The notes beneath the pieces were generated by a model that was not told the DNA's origin, searched no databases, and saw nothing but the letters and a program-made list of their open reading frames with translations. This document shows, in pieces, positions 34,527 to 46,143 of a stretch of DNA of 64,000 nt. Position 1 is the stretch's first letter; each line of letters opens with the position of its first letter. The DNA comes from Pelomonas baiyunensis. Its GTDB lineage: Bacteria; Pseudomonadota; Gammaproteobacteria; Burkholderiales; Burkholderiaceae_C. The stretch lies in NCBI RefSeq assembly GCF_043555935.1, contig NZ_JBIGIB010000006.1, positions 248,001 through 312,000 on the forward strand. The letters are read 5' to 3'. A program made the position numbers and the translations under genes.

Positions 34527-36752
34527 TCAGAACTTGTGTTCCCAGTTCGCGGACCACCACGCCACGGGCTTGCGTTCGCTGAGGTTGTAGTCCGGCAGGC
34601 CGGCAATCAGCACGCGGGTGCCCTGCTTGGGCTGGAACAGGCCATTCACGCTCAGGCGCACGCTGTCTTGCTTGCTGAGTTGCATCGCGGCGAATGCATC
34701 GAGCGAGCGGGAGGCGAGGCTGTCCTGGCTTTGCAGCGCGGTCTGCTGCACGGTGAACTTCGGCGCAATCTGCGCGCTGAAGCCCATGCTCAGCGGCACG
34801 GCCTTGAACCGGTAGTCCGCACCGAAGTTGAACTGCCAGGGCTGCTGGCCTTCCAGGCGGTTGTCGGGGCCCGGGATGTCAGCCACATGCGAGCGGTAGA
34901 GGTTCAGCGAGGCCCGCAGGCTCAGCGCCGTGGTCGGCTCGAACAGGCTGGGGAACAGCTCGGCGGCGCGGCCCTTGACCTCCAGCTCCAGGCCTTCCGT
35001 GGTGGCCTTGCTGAGGTTGATCGGCTTGGCCACCCAGCGCGGTTGGCTGGACCAGCTGACGCTGTTTTCCAGGGCCAGCGCGTTGCGGATGAGGCCGGTG
35101 ATGCGGCGGTGGAACACACCGACCGACACCATGCCGCCGGCCGGCAGGTAGGTCTCCCAGGCTGCGTCCAGGCCAGTGGCCAGTTCGGGCTTGAGGTTGG
35201 GGTTGCCCACGCGGTCGGGCGCCGTCTGCGTGTTGGTGCGCGCGTTCAGGCCGGTGGCGGGGTAGTCGGTGTTGATGGTCGGGCGGGCGATGAGCTGCTG
35301 CACATCGGCGGCCTTGTAGCTGCGCGTCAGGCTGGCGCGCACCAGGTCACGGCCCTTGGGATCGGGCTTGTAGTTCAGGTGCAGCAGCGGGGTGGTGACC
35401 TTGCTGGTGCTGTTGAAGTCGCTGCCCACGCCGGCGCTGACCGTCTTGATCTGCTCGTGGCGCATGCCGAAGTAGGCGGACCACTGCTTGCTGATTTCCC
35501 ACTCGTCCTGCGCGTAGACGGCGCTGCGGGTGATGGTGGCGTCAAAGGGTTGGCCTTCGATGCCGGGCAGCAGGTCCACGCCGTTTTCGGTGGTGCGGCG
35601 GGTTTCGTCGCGGGTGCGGCGTTCCAGCTCGCTGCCCACCGTCACGGTGTGGGCTTCGCCGGCGTACTGGCTGTACTTGCCGGCCAGCGTGGCGTTGCGG
35701 TTGCGATTCTCGCCCGTGGTGCTGCGGGCCACGGTTTGCACGCCGTTCTTGTCGCGGCCGAGGAAGTCGAAGTTGAAGTCCGCGCCGCCGCTGCCGGCGC
35801 CGGCCCGCAGCTCGATGCGCTTGTCTTCGTCGAAGCGGTTGTTGTATTGCAGGTTCAAGCGCTGCGCGTTGAACGTGCCGCGGTTGTGCGTGGTGTCCAG
35901 CACGCTGCGTGGGCGCACGCTCTTGACCGGGTCGTAGAACACTTCGGTCGTGGTGTTGTCGCCATCGTTGAAGAAGCGGTTGGTGACGAAGAAGCCCTGC
36001 AGCGTGAGGGTTTCGTCGTCGCCCAACTTCCAGTTCAGGCGGGGCGACACGTTGGCGCCGCGGCCGTGGCTGTGGTCGGTGCCGGTGCTGCTCAGGCGCG
36101 TCAGGCCGCCGTCGCGCAGGCGCTCGCCGTCCGTGTGGTTGCGGTTGTCCCACTGGTACACCGACACCGGCAGCACAAAGCCCAGGCCGCCCACCGTGCG
36201 GTTGCCGTAGGTGAAGCCGCCGTTGATGACCGGCTTCTCATTGGCATAGGCCAGGCCCAGGCGCAGGTCCTTCTGCACGATGCGCGGGGCATCTTTCAGG
36301 ATGATGTTCAGCGTGCCCGCGATGGCCTGGGCGCTTTGGTCGGCGGTCGGGGCCTTGGTGACCTCCAGGCGTTCCACCTGTGCGGGGTTCAGGTTGTCCA
36401 GGCTGAATCCCGGGGGCGCGGGCTCGCCGTTCACCAGGATCTGCGTGTAGGCGCCGCCCAGGCCGCGCATGCGCAGTTGGCCGCCCGACACATTGATGCC
36501 CGGCAGGCGCTTGAGCACGTCGCTGAGTTGCGAGTCCCCGAACTTGTCCAGCTCCTCGCGGCCGTACAGCTGCTTGGCCACCGGCTCGCGGCGGCGCAGG
36601 TCGGTGTCGGTTTGCTGGCGCGTGACCGACACGCGCTCCAGCTGCTGGTTGCTGGGCGTTGGGGCGGCGTTGGTGGCGCGGTCCACCTCCTGCTGGGCCA
36701 GAACCAAGGCAGGGCTGAGCAACAGCAGCGAGGCGAGGGCGGTGGTTTTCAA
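34527..36752 (-). CDS. TonB-dependent outer-membrane receptor
   Basis: 741 residues with a signal peptide (KTTALASLLLLSPALVLAQ, cleavage near 20). Plug domain: 'SQLSDVLKRLPGINVSGGQL', 'MRGLGGAYTQILVNGEPAPP', 'QVERLEVTKAPTADQSAQAI'; the barrel ends 'WSANWEHKF', with terminal Phe as expected for BamA recognition. No siderophore or sugar genes are adjacent, so the ligand is unknown. It stands alone between patatin and tex. Confidence 0.9.
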   Translation of the reverse strand: MKTTALASLLLLSPALVLAQQEVDRATNAAPTPSNQQLERVSVTRQQTDTDLRRREPVAKQLYGREELDKFGDSQLSDVLKRLPGINVSGGQLRMRGLGGAYTQILVNGEPAPPGFSLDNLNPAQVERLEVTKAPTADQSAQAIAGTLNIILKDAPRIVQKDLRLGLAYANEKPVINGGFTYGNRTVGGLGFVLPVSVYQWDNRNHTDGERLRDGGLTRLSSTGTDHSHGRGANVSPRLNWKLGDDETLTLQGFFVTNRFFNDGDNTTTEVFYDPVKSVRPRSVLDTTHNRGTFNAQRLNLQYNNRFDEDKRIELRAGAGSGGADFNFDFLGRDKNGVQTVARSTTGENRNRNATLAGKYSQYAGEAHTVTVGSELERRTRDETRRTTENGVDLLPGIEGQPFDATITRSAVYAQDEWEISKQWSAYFGMRHEQIKTVSAGVGSDFNSTSKVTTPLLHLNYKPDPKGRDLVRASLTRSYKAADVQQLIARPTINTDYPATGLNARTNTQTAPDRVGNPNLKPELATGLDAAWETYLPAGGMVSVGVFHRRITGLIRNALALENSVSWSSQPRWVAKPINLSKATTEGLELEVKGRAAELFPSLFEPTTALSLRASLNLYRSHVADIPGPDNRLEGQQPWQFNFGADYRFKAVPLSMGFSAQIAPKFTVQQTALQSQDSLASRSLDAFAAMQLSKQDSVRLSVNGLFQPKQGTRVLIAGLPDYNLSERKPVAWWSANWEHKF

Positions 36753-36942
36753 GAACAGGACTCCGAGGGTTCGATGCGGCCGGCAGCGTAGCGGCGCGGC
36801 GGGGTGCGCGCATCTGGTGTGCGACCAGTTGCCGTTTCCGGGGCGTCAATCGACAGCCCGGGGCGCGGGCCGCGATCATGACAGCGTGGTGTGACGGTGA
36901 CGAAGGTCAGATTCCCACCGGCACCCTCGGAAGCGAGCTGCG

Positions 36943-39270
<2,328 letters not shown>

Positions 39271-39276
39271 AAATAC

Positions 39277-39300
39277 AAAGGGCGCCGCGACAGGCGCCCG
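39277..39300 (-). terminator. Terminator after solute-binding protein gene
   Basis: Minus strand GGGCGCC/GGCGCCC (39280-39299) with a 6-base loop followed by TTTGTATTT. It separates the solute-binding protein gene from tex, just before the tex GTG. Confidence 0.6.
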
Positions 39301-39356
39301 GAGTCACACGCGGGGCCCGCATTCTGCCAAACGCGCTGTGGGCGCCCGGCTCGGGT

Positions 39357-40124
39357 TCAGCGGCCCTGGATGCGCTGCCGCCAACGGTCGTGGATGGCGC
39401 GGGCCGTGCCGTTGGCCTGGATGATGCGCAGCCCATCGTCAAAGGCGGCGCGCAGGGCCGTGCCCAGCGGGTGCGTCCGCGAGAAGGCGGTGTAGATGCC
39501 AAAGGCATCCAGTTGCCCGACCACCTTGAACCGGCCGGCCAGCTCGGGGTGGCGCTGGAACAGCAGGCGGGCGTTGGCGTCGGGCGATAGGGTGTATCGC
39601 GCCCGGCTCTTGAGCAGAAGGCGGAAGTTTTTTTCGTCCTGCCCGGTGACCACGCGCACGATGCGCGGGTTGCCGTCGAACTCGGTGCCGTATTCATACC
39701 CGCGCGTCACGGCCACCTGCTGGCCCTCCAGGTCGCGCACCATCAGCCCGCCCGGGCGCGTGACGACGTCGTCCACCAGCCCCCAGATGAGGAACCGCTC
39801 CTCGAACATCGGGCGAGACGTCCAAAGGTAGTCCTTCTCGATCTGCTCGGTGCGCGTGGTGTTGAAGCAGGCCGCCAGGCTGCCCGACTTGGTTTGCGCC
39901 ATGCAGCGGGCGTAGGGCAGCGGCTCCATGCGCGCCGTGATGCCTACCGCCGCGAAGGCGGCCGTCACCAGGTCCACCGTCAGGCCTTGGGCCCGGCCGT
40001 CCACCAACGCCGAGTAGGGAAACCAGTCGTCTTCCGCCCCCACCACCACCGTGCGGGCCTGCGGCCAAGCTGCCGGCGTGCTCAGCAGGCCAGCGAGGGG
40101 CAGCAGCAGTTGACGCCGGCGCAT
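39357..40124 (-). CDS. Periplasmic solute-binding protein, family 3
   Basis: 255 residues with a short signal peptide (RRRQLLLPLAGLLSTPAAWP). The fold pattern 'VVGAEDDWFPYSALVDGRAQ', 'GLTVDLVTAAFAAVGI', 'EPLPYARCMAQTKSG' is that of amino-acid-type (SBP_bac_3) binding proteins, including the subset not attached to transporters. No permease or ATPase is adjacent, so it is an orphan; ligand unknown. Confidence 0.8.
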   Translation of the reverse strand: MRRRQLLLPLAGLLSTPAAWPQARTVVVGAEDDWFPYSALVDGRAQGLTVDLVTAAFAAVGITARMEPLPYARCMAQTKSGSLAACFNTTRTEQIEKDYLWTSRPMFEERFLIWGLVDDVVTRPGGLMVRDLEGQQVAVTRGYEYGTEFDGNPRIVRVVTGQDEKNFRLLLKSRARYTLSPDANARLLFQRHPELAGRFKVVGQLDAFGIYTAFSRTHPLGTALRAAFDDGLRIIQANGTARAIHDRWRQRIQGR

Positions 40125-40224
40125 GGGAGGCGAGGAATTCAGGAGTGGGAGTCAGGTCAGTCTAGGGCGGCGGCGGGCTCGCACATGTCAGGGAGAAACA
40201 CGATTCCCACGGGTTACTGCGGGT

Positions 40225-40252
40225 TTGCCGCAGGGGTGGAGCTTCCTACAGT
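40225..40252 (+). promoter_or_regulatory. Candidate sigma-70 promoter of secreted-protein pair
   Basis: TTGCCG (40225-40230), 16-bp spacer, TACAGT (40247-40252). It lies 45 bp upstream of the ATG at 40297, between divergent genes. Confidence 0.45.
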
Positions 40253-40296
40253 CCGCCCCGCAGTACCGACAACACCACAACAACGGAGACAACACG

Positions 40297-41184
40297 ATGC
40301 GCAGGTTCCTCTCGCGACGCTTCCCGCTGGTCGTCCTCGGCGCTGCTGCGCTGGTGGGCGCAGCCTTTGCCACCAACTATTCGCTCTGGATCAACGGCCG
40401 CACCGGCGGCGGCGTGGCCGGCAACTACGCCGACTTCACCTACTGGGGCCCCGCCAGCACGGCGGCCGGTGTGAACAAAAAGGCCGTCAACTGGGACGGC
40501 TACAACCACATCTCCGACCAGAACTACCTCATCCGCAACGCGCTGGACTGTTACTGCACCGGCACCAATTGGTGCTACGTGGCCGCCCACAGCGCGGGTG
40601 ACTTGATGATCGGCTACACGTTGTCGCTGTACGGCGGCAGCACCCGCTACAAGAAGAACGCCACCCCCGGGCCGGACGGCAGCTGCGCCAACAGCGACGG
40701 CAGCACCCAGACCGGCTGGAACATCAAGTGGGTGAACGTGGCGGCCGGCGCCGGCGGCGGCAGCGAGCTGGCCAATGCGGGCGACTGGGCCTTGAGCGAG
40801 CCGCTGGTGAGCGACCTCAAGACCGGCACCGCCCGCGCGCTGTACGACCACAACAACACCCGCGCCAAGATGTTCTACATGTGGGCGGGTTCCAAGGGCA
40901 CGCTGTACTCCTTCGTGCTGCCGGGGCAAGACGACGAAGCCGTGGCCTACCACTCGGCCGGCGGCATTTCCGGCTCGGGCGGCGCCAGCTACTGCAACCC
41001 CAGCGACTGGTTCTGCAACGACCTGACCCTGGGCACCGCCCCGGCCGAAGGCGGGAAGGCCAAGTGGAGCAACCACAGCGTGGTGTTCCGTGACGATGCC
41101 GAGGCCTACAACCACTACACCAACGGCAACTGGCAAGGCACGGTGGGCCTGGTGCGCCAAGACATGGTGAACAACGCCAAGTGA
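40297..41184 (+). CDS. Secreted protein with lipase-like AHSAG motif, unknown family
   Basis: 295 residues from the ATG at 40297. Signal peptide to about Ala25. 'NYSLWINGRTGGG' after the signal and 'NWCYVAAHSAGDLMIGYTLS' look like the first strand and nucleophile elbow of an alpha/beta hydrolase, with Ser99 as candidate nucleophile; Asp212/213 ('LPGQDDEAVAYHSAGG') and His260 ('WSNHSVVF') could complete a triad. Six cysteines (85, 87, 93, 130, 233, 240) suggest disulphides in an exported protein. I recognise no named family. The stop overlaps the start of the next gene (GTGA). Confidence 0.7.
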   Translation: MRRFLSRRFPLVVLGAAALVGAAFATNYSLWINGRTGGGVAGNYADFTYWGPASTAAGVNKKAVNWDGYNHISDQNYLIRNALDCYCTGTNWCYVAAHSAGDLMIGYTLSLYGGSTRYKKNATPGPDGSCANSDGSTQTGWNIKWVNVAAGAGGGSELANAGDWALSEPLVSDLKTGTARALYDHNNTRAKMFYMWAGSKGTLYSFVLPGQDDEAVAYHSAGGISGSGGASYCNPSDWFCNDLTLGTAPAEGGKAKWSNHSVVFRDDAEAYNHYTNGNWQGTVGLVRQDMVNNAK

Positions 41185-42353
41185 AGCGCGCTGCGGGGCT
41201 GGCCGGCGCCCTGTTGGCCGGGGTGCTGGCTTGGTGGGTGTGGCCGCAAGACGCGGCAGCCCCCGCGCCCGCGCAGCCCGCGGCAGCCCCAGCGCACCTG
41301 GCCTTGGCGGCAGCATCGGGGGCCGCCTCGCGGCCGCAGGGCTCGCCGTTCACCGACGCGGCGCTGCGCGAGCGCCTGAGCCAGCGCCAGGCGCTGCTGC
41401 AGCGCCTGGAGCGCGCCAAGGTCACGCTGGCCACCTACCGCGAGCAAACGCGTTACCCGCACGAGTCCCGCCCCATCGCCGAGCACCCGGACCAGGTGCA
41501 CCCGTTCGCCCCCATCCGCGAGAGCCTGCCGCTGCGATTTCCGGGCACCAAGGCGGCCGTGCCTGGCGTGCGCATCCTGACCACGCAAGACCGCGTGTTC
41601 ATGAGCGGCGAGGAGGTGGTGAAGGTCAGCGTCACGGCGCAAGACGATGCCGGCCAGACCCTGCCGCTGCTGGTGACGCGCGCCGTGGCGTTCGACCTGC
41701 CGGACCCGCGCCAAGCCGCCGGCCGGCCGCAGCTGGCGCTGGACTTCGCCGGCAGCGACGGGGTGTACAGCACCCAATTCCAACCCTCGCGCACGGCGTT
41801 TGCCGACTTTGCCGGTACGCTGCGCCTGCAGGTCACGCTCAGCCAGGACGGCCGACAGGGCGTGGTGAACTTCGATGTGGTCTACCAGCCGCTGGTGCCC
41901 GCCGAGTGGGGCGCCATCACCGAACGCGTGGCGGACGGCTCGCTGGATTTCAACGTCGGCTTGAACGTCAAGCGGGCGGGCCGCTACGTCGTCAGCGCCC
42001 GGGTGGACGACGCCCGGGGCGAGCCGTTTGCGTTGGTCAGTTTCAACGATGAGCTGGGCGCGGGGCCGCAAGTGGCCCGGCTGCGCCTCTTCGGCAAACT
42101 GCTGCGCGACGGCGCCCCCGCCATGCCGCTGCGCCTGCGCGACCTGCAGGGTTTTCTGCTGATGGAAGACCGCTTTCCCGACCGCGCCATGCTCGCGCGC
42201 CGGGAAGGCGTGGTGCACCGCAGCGGCACCTACCCGCTCAAGGGCTTTTCCGACGCGGAATGGACCAGCGAGGAGCGCAACCGCTACCTTGCGGAGTTCA
42301 GCCGCGACGTGAGCCAGCTGGAAGGCCAGTTGGCCCGCACCGCCGGGCCCTGA
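41181..42353 (+). CDS. Membrane-anchored or periplasmic Ig-like-domain protein, coupled partner
   Basis: 390 residues starting at a GTG inside the GTGA overlap, so it is translationally coupled to the hydrolase-like gene. Residues 4-22 are an uncleaved-looking signal anchor, then an Ala/Pro linker. A helical stretch (55-80) precedes two beta-rich regions: 'RVFMSGEEVVKVSVTAQDDA' to 'GVYSTQFQPS' and 'DFNVGLNVKRAGRYVVSARV' to 'ARLRLFGKLLRDG', which resemble bacterial Ig-like or choice-of-anchor domains. It ends in a charged helix. It could be a foldase, anchor or inhibitor of the upstream protein; the lipase-foldase RxxFDY motif is not visible. Confidence 0.65.
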   Translation: MKRAAGLAGALLAGVLAWWVWPQDAAAPAPAQPAAAPAHLALAAASGAASRPQGSPFTDAALRERLSQRQALLQRLERAKVTLATYREQTRYPHESRPIAEHPDQVHPFAPIRESLPLRFPGTKAAVPGVRILTTQDRVFMSGEEVVKVSVTAQDDAGQTLPLLVTRAVAFDLPDPRQAAGRPQLALDFAGSDGVYSTQFQPSRTAFADFAGTLRLQVTLSQDGRQGVVNFDVVYQPLVPAEWGAITERVADGSLDFNVGLNVKRAGRYVVSARVDDARGEPFALVSFNDELGAGPQVARLRLFGKLLRDGAPAMPLRLRDLQGFLLMEDRFPDRAMLARREGVVHRSGTYPLKGFSDAEWTSEERNRYLAEFSRDVSQLEGQLARTAGP

Positions 42354-42377
42354 ATCCCCTCAGACGCCACAGCCGCC

Positions 42378-43640
42378 TCAGGCGGCGCGGCCCAGCCAGG
42401 CCGCCAGACCCCGGGCCGCCGCACGGCCGCTGGCCATGCTGGCCGTCAACAGGTAGCCGCCGGTCGGCGCCTCCCAGTCCAGCATCTCGCCCGCCACGAA
42501 CACACCGGGCACGGCGTTCAGCATGAGCCCGTCGTTCAGGGCTTCAAAGCGCACGCCGCCTGCCGTCGAGATGGCCTCCGCCACGGGGCGTGGCACGGTC
42601 AGCGTCAAGGGCAGCGCCTTCAGCGCCGCGGCCAGCGTGCGGCTGTCCAGCATCTGCTCGCGGGTCAGCAACTCGTGCAGCAGGCCCATCTTCAGCGGGC
42701 TCAGCTTCAGGCGGCTCTTGAGGTGCGATGACAGCGAGCGGCTGCCGCGCGGGTGGCTCACCTCGGCCTGCACCCGCTCGGGCGTCAACTGCGGCAGCAG
42801 GTCCAGGTGCAGCGTGGCCTGGCCCTCGCGGGCGATCTGCTCGCGCAGTGCGCTGCTGGCGGCGTACACCAGCGAGCCCTCAATGCCCGTGGCGGTGATC
42901 ACGAACTCCCCCGGTCGGCCGTCAAAGCCTGCGGTGCTCAGCGCCACCGGCTTGACCGGCTGGCCGGCAAATTCCGAGGCGAAGCGTTCGCTCCAGCCCG
43001 GTGCCGCCGCGTGCGCAGCGGTGGGGCCGACATCGAAGCCGCAGTTGGCGGGCTGCAGCGGCGCCACGTCCACGCCCCGCGCGGCCAGCCAGGGCGCCCA
43101 GGCCCCGTCCGACCCCAGCTGCGGCCATGACGCGCCGCCCAACGCGAGCAGCGTGGCTCGCGGCGTGACGACACGCTCGCCCTCCGGCGTGTCAAAGCGC
43201 AGCGCGCCGTCATCGGCCCAGCCGGCCCAGCGGTGGCGCATGGCGAACTTCACGCCTGCGCTGCGCAGCCGGTGCAGCCAGGCCCGCAACAGCGGCGCGG
43301 CTTTCAGGTCAGTGGGAAACACGCGGCCGGAGGTGCCCACAAAGGTCTGCACGCCCAGCTCGGCCGCCCAGGTGCGCAGGGCGTCGGCGTCGAACGCGCG
43401 CAGCAGCGGCTCGATCTGCGGCGCACGCGCGCCGAAACGGCCGACGAACGGCGCGAACGACTCGGAGTGCGTCAAGTTCAGGCCGCCCTTGCCGGCCAGC
43501 AGGAACTTGCGGCCCACGCTGGGCTTGGCATCGAACACAGTGACCGGGTGGCCTGCGGCGGCCAACACCTCCGCAGCCATCAGCCCGGCCGGGCCGCCAC
43601 CGATGATGGCGATGGCGTCTTGGGAAATCGGGGAACTCAT
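42378..43640 (-). CDS. TIGR03862-like HI0933-family flavoprotein
   Basis: 420 residues. 'AIIGGGPAGLMAAEVLAAAG' binds FAD, followed by 'DAKPSVGRKFLLAGKGGLNL' (the HI0933 'GRKFLLAGKGGLNLT' hallmark) and the C-terminal 'GVFVAGEMLDWEAPTGGYLL' motif. Family members are NAD(P)/FAD-dependent oxidoreductases of uncertain physiological role. It is 28 bp downstream of the SDR gene on the same strand. Confidence 0.9.
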   Translation of the reverse strand: MSSPISQDAIAIIGGGPAGLMAAEVLAAAGHPVTVFDAKPSVGRKFLLAGKGGLNLTHSESFAPFVGRFGARAPQIEPLLRAFDADALRTWAAELGVQTFVGTSGRVFPTDLKAAPLLRAWLHRLRSAGVKFAMRHRWAGWADDGALRFDTPEGERVVTPRATLLALGGASWPQLGSDGAWAPWLAARGVDVAPLQPANCGFDVGPTAAHAAAPGWSERFASEFAGQPVKPVALSTAGFDGRPGEFVITATGIEGSLVYAASSALREQIAREGQATLHLDLLPQLTPERVQAEVSHPRGSRSLSSHLKSRLKLSPLKMGLLHELLTREQMLDSRTLAAALKALPLTLTVPRPVAEAISTAGGVRFEALNDGLMLNAVPGVFVAGEMLDWEAPTGGYLLTASMASGRAAARGLAAWLGRAA

Positions 43641-43667
43641 GCCCCGATTGTCCGTGCGGTGCGGAAC

Positions 43668-44549
43668 TCAGCCCTGCAACTTCGCCTTCAACGCCTCGCC
43701 GATGTCCGGTCGGGCGGCGTAGGGGTCGGTCGGGTTGCGTTGCAGCAGGGCGTCTTCCATGCGGGTCTGCACGCCGGCCAGGGCCTGGGGGTGGCTGAAG
43801 ATCCAGAACTTGTGCTGGTCCATGGCGTCGAACACCATGGCCGCCACATCGGCGGCGGTGAGCTTGCCGGAGGCCACGGCCTTGTCGGTCTGGGCTTGGG
43901 ACACCAGCTGGCTGCGCGTGGGCTTGGCGCCGGCCAGGTCGCTGGGGCGGTTGCGGTGGCTCTGGCTGATGCCGGTGGGCACATAGAACGGGCACAGCAC
44001 GGCGGCGTGCACCTGGTTCGTGACCAGGCGCAGGTCGTGGTGCAGGGTTTCGGTCAGGGCCACCACGGCCGCCTTGCTGACGTTGTAGACCCCGGACATC
44101 GGCGGCACCAGCAGCCCGGCCATGGAGGCGGTGTTGACGATGTGGCCTTCGTAGCTCGGGTCGGCCTTGGCGGCGGCCAGCATCATGGGGGCGAACAGGC
44201 GCACGCCGTGCACCACGCCCATCACGTTCACGCCCATCACCCAGTCCCAGTCGGTGGTGGCGTTTTCCCAGATCAGGCCGCCCGAGCCGACGCCGGCGTT
44301 GTTGAACACGAAGTGCGGCGCGCCGAAGCGTTGCTGCACGTCGGCCGCCAGGGCCTCCATGGCGTCGGCCTTGGCGACGTCCACGACGCGGTGCAGCACC
44401 TCGACGTTGGTGAATTCGGCGGCGGCTTTCTCCAGCGCGTCGGCCTGCACATCCAGCAGCACGAGATTCATGCCGCGCTGGGCGGCGAGGCGGGCGGCCT
44501 CCAGGCCGAAGCCGGAGCCAGCGCCGGTGATGACGGCGGTTTTCTTCAT
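43668..44549 (-). CDS. SDR-family NAD(P)-dependent oxidoreductase
   Basis: 293 residues from the ATG at 44549 (MKKTAVITGAGSGFGLEAAR). It has TGAGSGFG, 'NNAGVGSGG', Ser in 'NTASMAGLLV' and 'YNVSKAAVVALTETL'. The extended C-terminus after 'SGKLTAADVAAMVFDAMDQH' matches large classical SDRs. The substrate is unknown. The start overlaps the GNAT stop by 4 bases, indicating one transcript with the GNAT and CurA-like genes. Confidence 0.88.
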   Translation of the reverse strand: MKKTAVITGAGSGFGLEAARLAAQRGMNLVLLDVQADALEKAAAEFTNVEVLHRVVDVAKADAMEALAADVQQRFGAPHFVFNNAGVGSGGLIWENATTDWDWVMGVNVMGVVHGVRLFAPMMLAAAKADPSYEGHIVNTASMAGLLVPPMSGVYNVSKAAVVALTETLHHDLRLVTNQVHAAVLCPFYVPTGISQSHRNRPSDLAGAKPTRSQLVSQAQTDKAVASGKLTAADVAAMVFDAMDQHKFWIFSHPQALAGVQTRMEDALLQRNPTDPYAARPDIGEALKAKLQG

Positions 44550-45004
44550 GCGTGTGTCTCCTTGGGCAGGCGCATCTCGATGTGCGCGATGCCGTCTTCC
44601 ATGTAGGTGTCGCCCACCGGCGTGAAGCCGAAGCTGGCGTAGAAGCCCTGCAGGTGCGCTTGCGCGTGCAGGGTGAGGGGGTGGCCGGGCCACAGGCGTT
44701 CGCAGGCGGCCAGGGCTTCGGTCATCAGGGCGCGGCCGCTGCCGTTGCCGCGTGCACTGGGTGCCGTGACCACGCGGCCGATCAGGGCGTCAGCGCCCTT
44801 CAAGCCGGGAGGAATCAAGCGGGCGTAGGCGCCAAGCGTGCCATCACTCTGGCGACCCAGCAGGTGCCAGGTGTGGCGGTCGAGCCCGTCGATGTCCTGG
44901 AAGATGCATTGCTGCTCCACCACGAACACCTCCGAGCGCAGCGCCAGCAGGTCGTACAGGGCCTCGACGCCGAGATCGGCGAAGGGCGTGCACTGCCAGT
45001 GCAT
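44546..45004 (-). CDS. GNAT acetyltransferase, ElaA family
   Basis: 152 residues from the ATG at 45004, overlapping the upstream stop. 'LALRSEVFVVEQQCIFQDID' and 'GLDRHTWHLLG' are ElaA-like, and 'IGRVVTAPSARGNGSGRALM' is the acetyl-CoA-binding loop (R/Q-x-x-G-x-G/A). Acetyl acceptor unknown. Confidence 0.85.
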   Translation of the reverse strand: MHWQCTPFADLGVEALYDLLALRSEVFVVEQQCIFQDIDGLDRHTWHLLGRQSDGTLGAYARLIPPGLKGADALIGRVVTAPSARGNGSGRALMTEALAACERLWPGHPLTLHAQAHLQGFYASFGFTPVGDTYMEDGIAHIEMRLPKETHA

Positions 45005-46023
45005 CAGACCAGCTTCACCAGCTGCTTGCCGAAGTTCTTGCCCTTGAGCAGGCCCATGAAGGCCTCGGGCGCGGCAGCGATGCCGTTGGCCACGGACTCG
45101 CGGTACTTCAGCTTGCCGGTGGCGACCAAGGTGCCGAGTTCCTTCAGCGCCTCGGGCCACACTTCCATGTGTTCCGACACGATGAAGCCCTCGACCTTCA
45201 TGCGGTTCACCAGGATGAGCTGCGGCGCAGCCATCGGGATGGGCTGGCCGTCGTAGCCGGAAATCATGCCGCACATGGCGATGCGGCTGAAGGCGTTGGC
45301 ACGCAGCAGCACGGCGTCGAGGATGTAGCCGCCGACGTTCTCGAAGTAGCCGTCGATGCCGTTCGGGCACTCGGCCTTCAGGGCGGCCGAGAGCGACTTC
45401 ACATCGCCGTGCTGCTTGTAGTCGATGCAGGCATCAAAGCCCAGTTCCTCGACGACGTAGCGGCACTTGTCGGCGCCGCCGGCAATGCCCACCGCGCGGG
45501 CGCCACGGGCCTTGGCCAGCTGACCCACGGCCGAGCCGACCGCGCCGCTGGCGGCGCTCACCACCACCGTTTCACCGGCCTTGGGGTTGATGATCTTCAC
45601 GAGGCCGTACCAGGCGGTCACACCGGGCATGCCTACGGCGCCCAGGTAGGCCGACAGGGGGATGTGCGTGGTGTCCACCTTCTGCAGCACGCCGCGCTGG
45701 CTGGCGTCGACCGTTTGGTACTCCTGCCAGCCGCCCATGCCGACGACCTTGTCGCCGACCGCGAAATGGCTGTTCTTGGACTCGACGACCTCGCCGACGG
45801 TGCCGCCGATCATGACCTCGTCGATGGCTTGCGAGGCCGCGTAGCTCTTGCTGTCGTTCATGCGGCCGCGCATGTACGGGTCCAGGCTCAGGAAGTGGTT
45901 GCGCACGCGCACCTGGCCGTCAGCCAGGTCGCTGAGGGCCGTTTCGACGAGGCGGAAGTTGTCGGGCGTGACCTCACCCTTGGGGCGGGAGGCGAGGACG
46001 ATTTGGCGGTTCGTGGTGCTCAT
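45004..46023 (-). CDS. NADP-dependent oxidoreductase, CurA/LTB4DH-like MDR family
   Basis: 339 residues from the ATG at 46023 (MSTTNRQIVLASRPKGEVTP). 'LSLDPYMRGRMNDSKSYAAS' and 'VVVSAASGAVGSAVGQLAKA' (NADP fold) with 'DCIDYKQHGD'-like substitution and 'GIDGYFENVGGYILDAVL' are typical of curcumin/prostaglandin-reductase-like medium-chain reductases, which reduce alpha-beta unsaturated ketones using NADPH. No zinc ligands, as expected. It is the first gene of a three- or four-gene minus-strand unit. Confidence 0.9.
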   Translation of the reverse strand: MSTTNRQIVLASRPKGEVTPDNFRLVETALSDLADGQVRVRNHFLSLDPYMRGRMNDSKSYAASQAIDEVMIGGTVGEVVESKNSHFAVGDKVVGMGGWQEYQTVDASQRGVLQKVDTTHIPLSAYLGAVGMPGVTAWYGLVKIINPKAGETVVVSAASGAVGSAVGQLAKARGARAVGIAGGADKCRYVVEELGFDACIDYKQHGDVKSLSAALKAECPNGIDGYFENVGGYILDAVLLRANAFSRIAMCGMISGYDGQPIPMAAPQLILVNRMKVEGFIVSEHMEVWPEALKELGTLVATGKLKYRESVANGIAAAPEAFMGLLKGKNFGKQLVKLV

Positions 46024-46143
46024 GCGGGTCTCCAGGGCCGGGGGCGTCCCGGCCAGCGGAGGGCATTGAAGCATGGGCCGGCGCACGCGTCGCGTCCCAT
46101 CGGCGACAGAAAAGCACGGTCGTGCTTTTCCAGTCGCGTGGGT

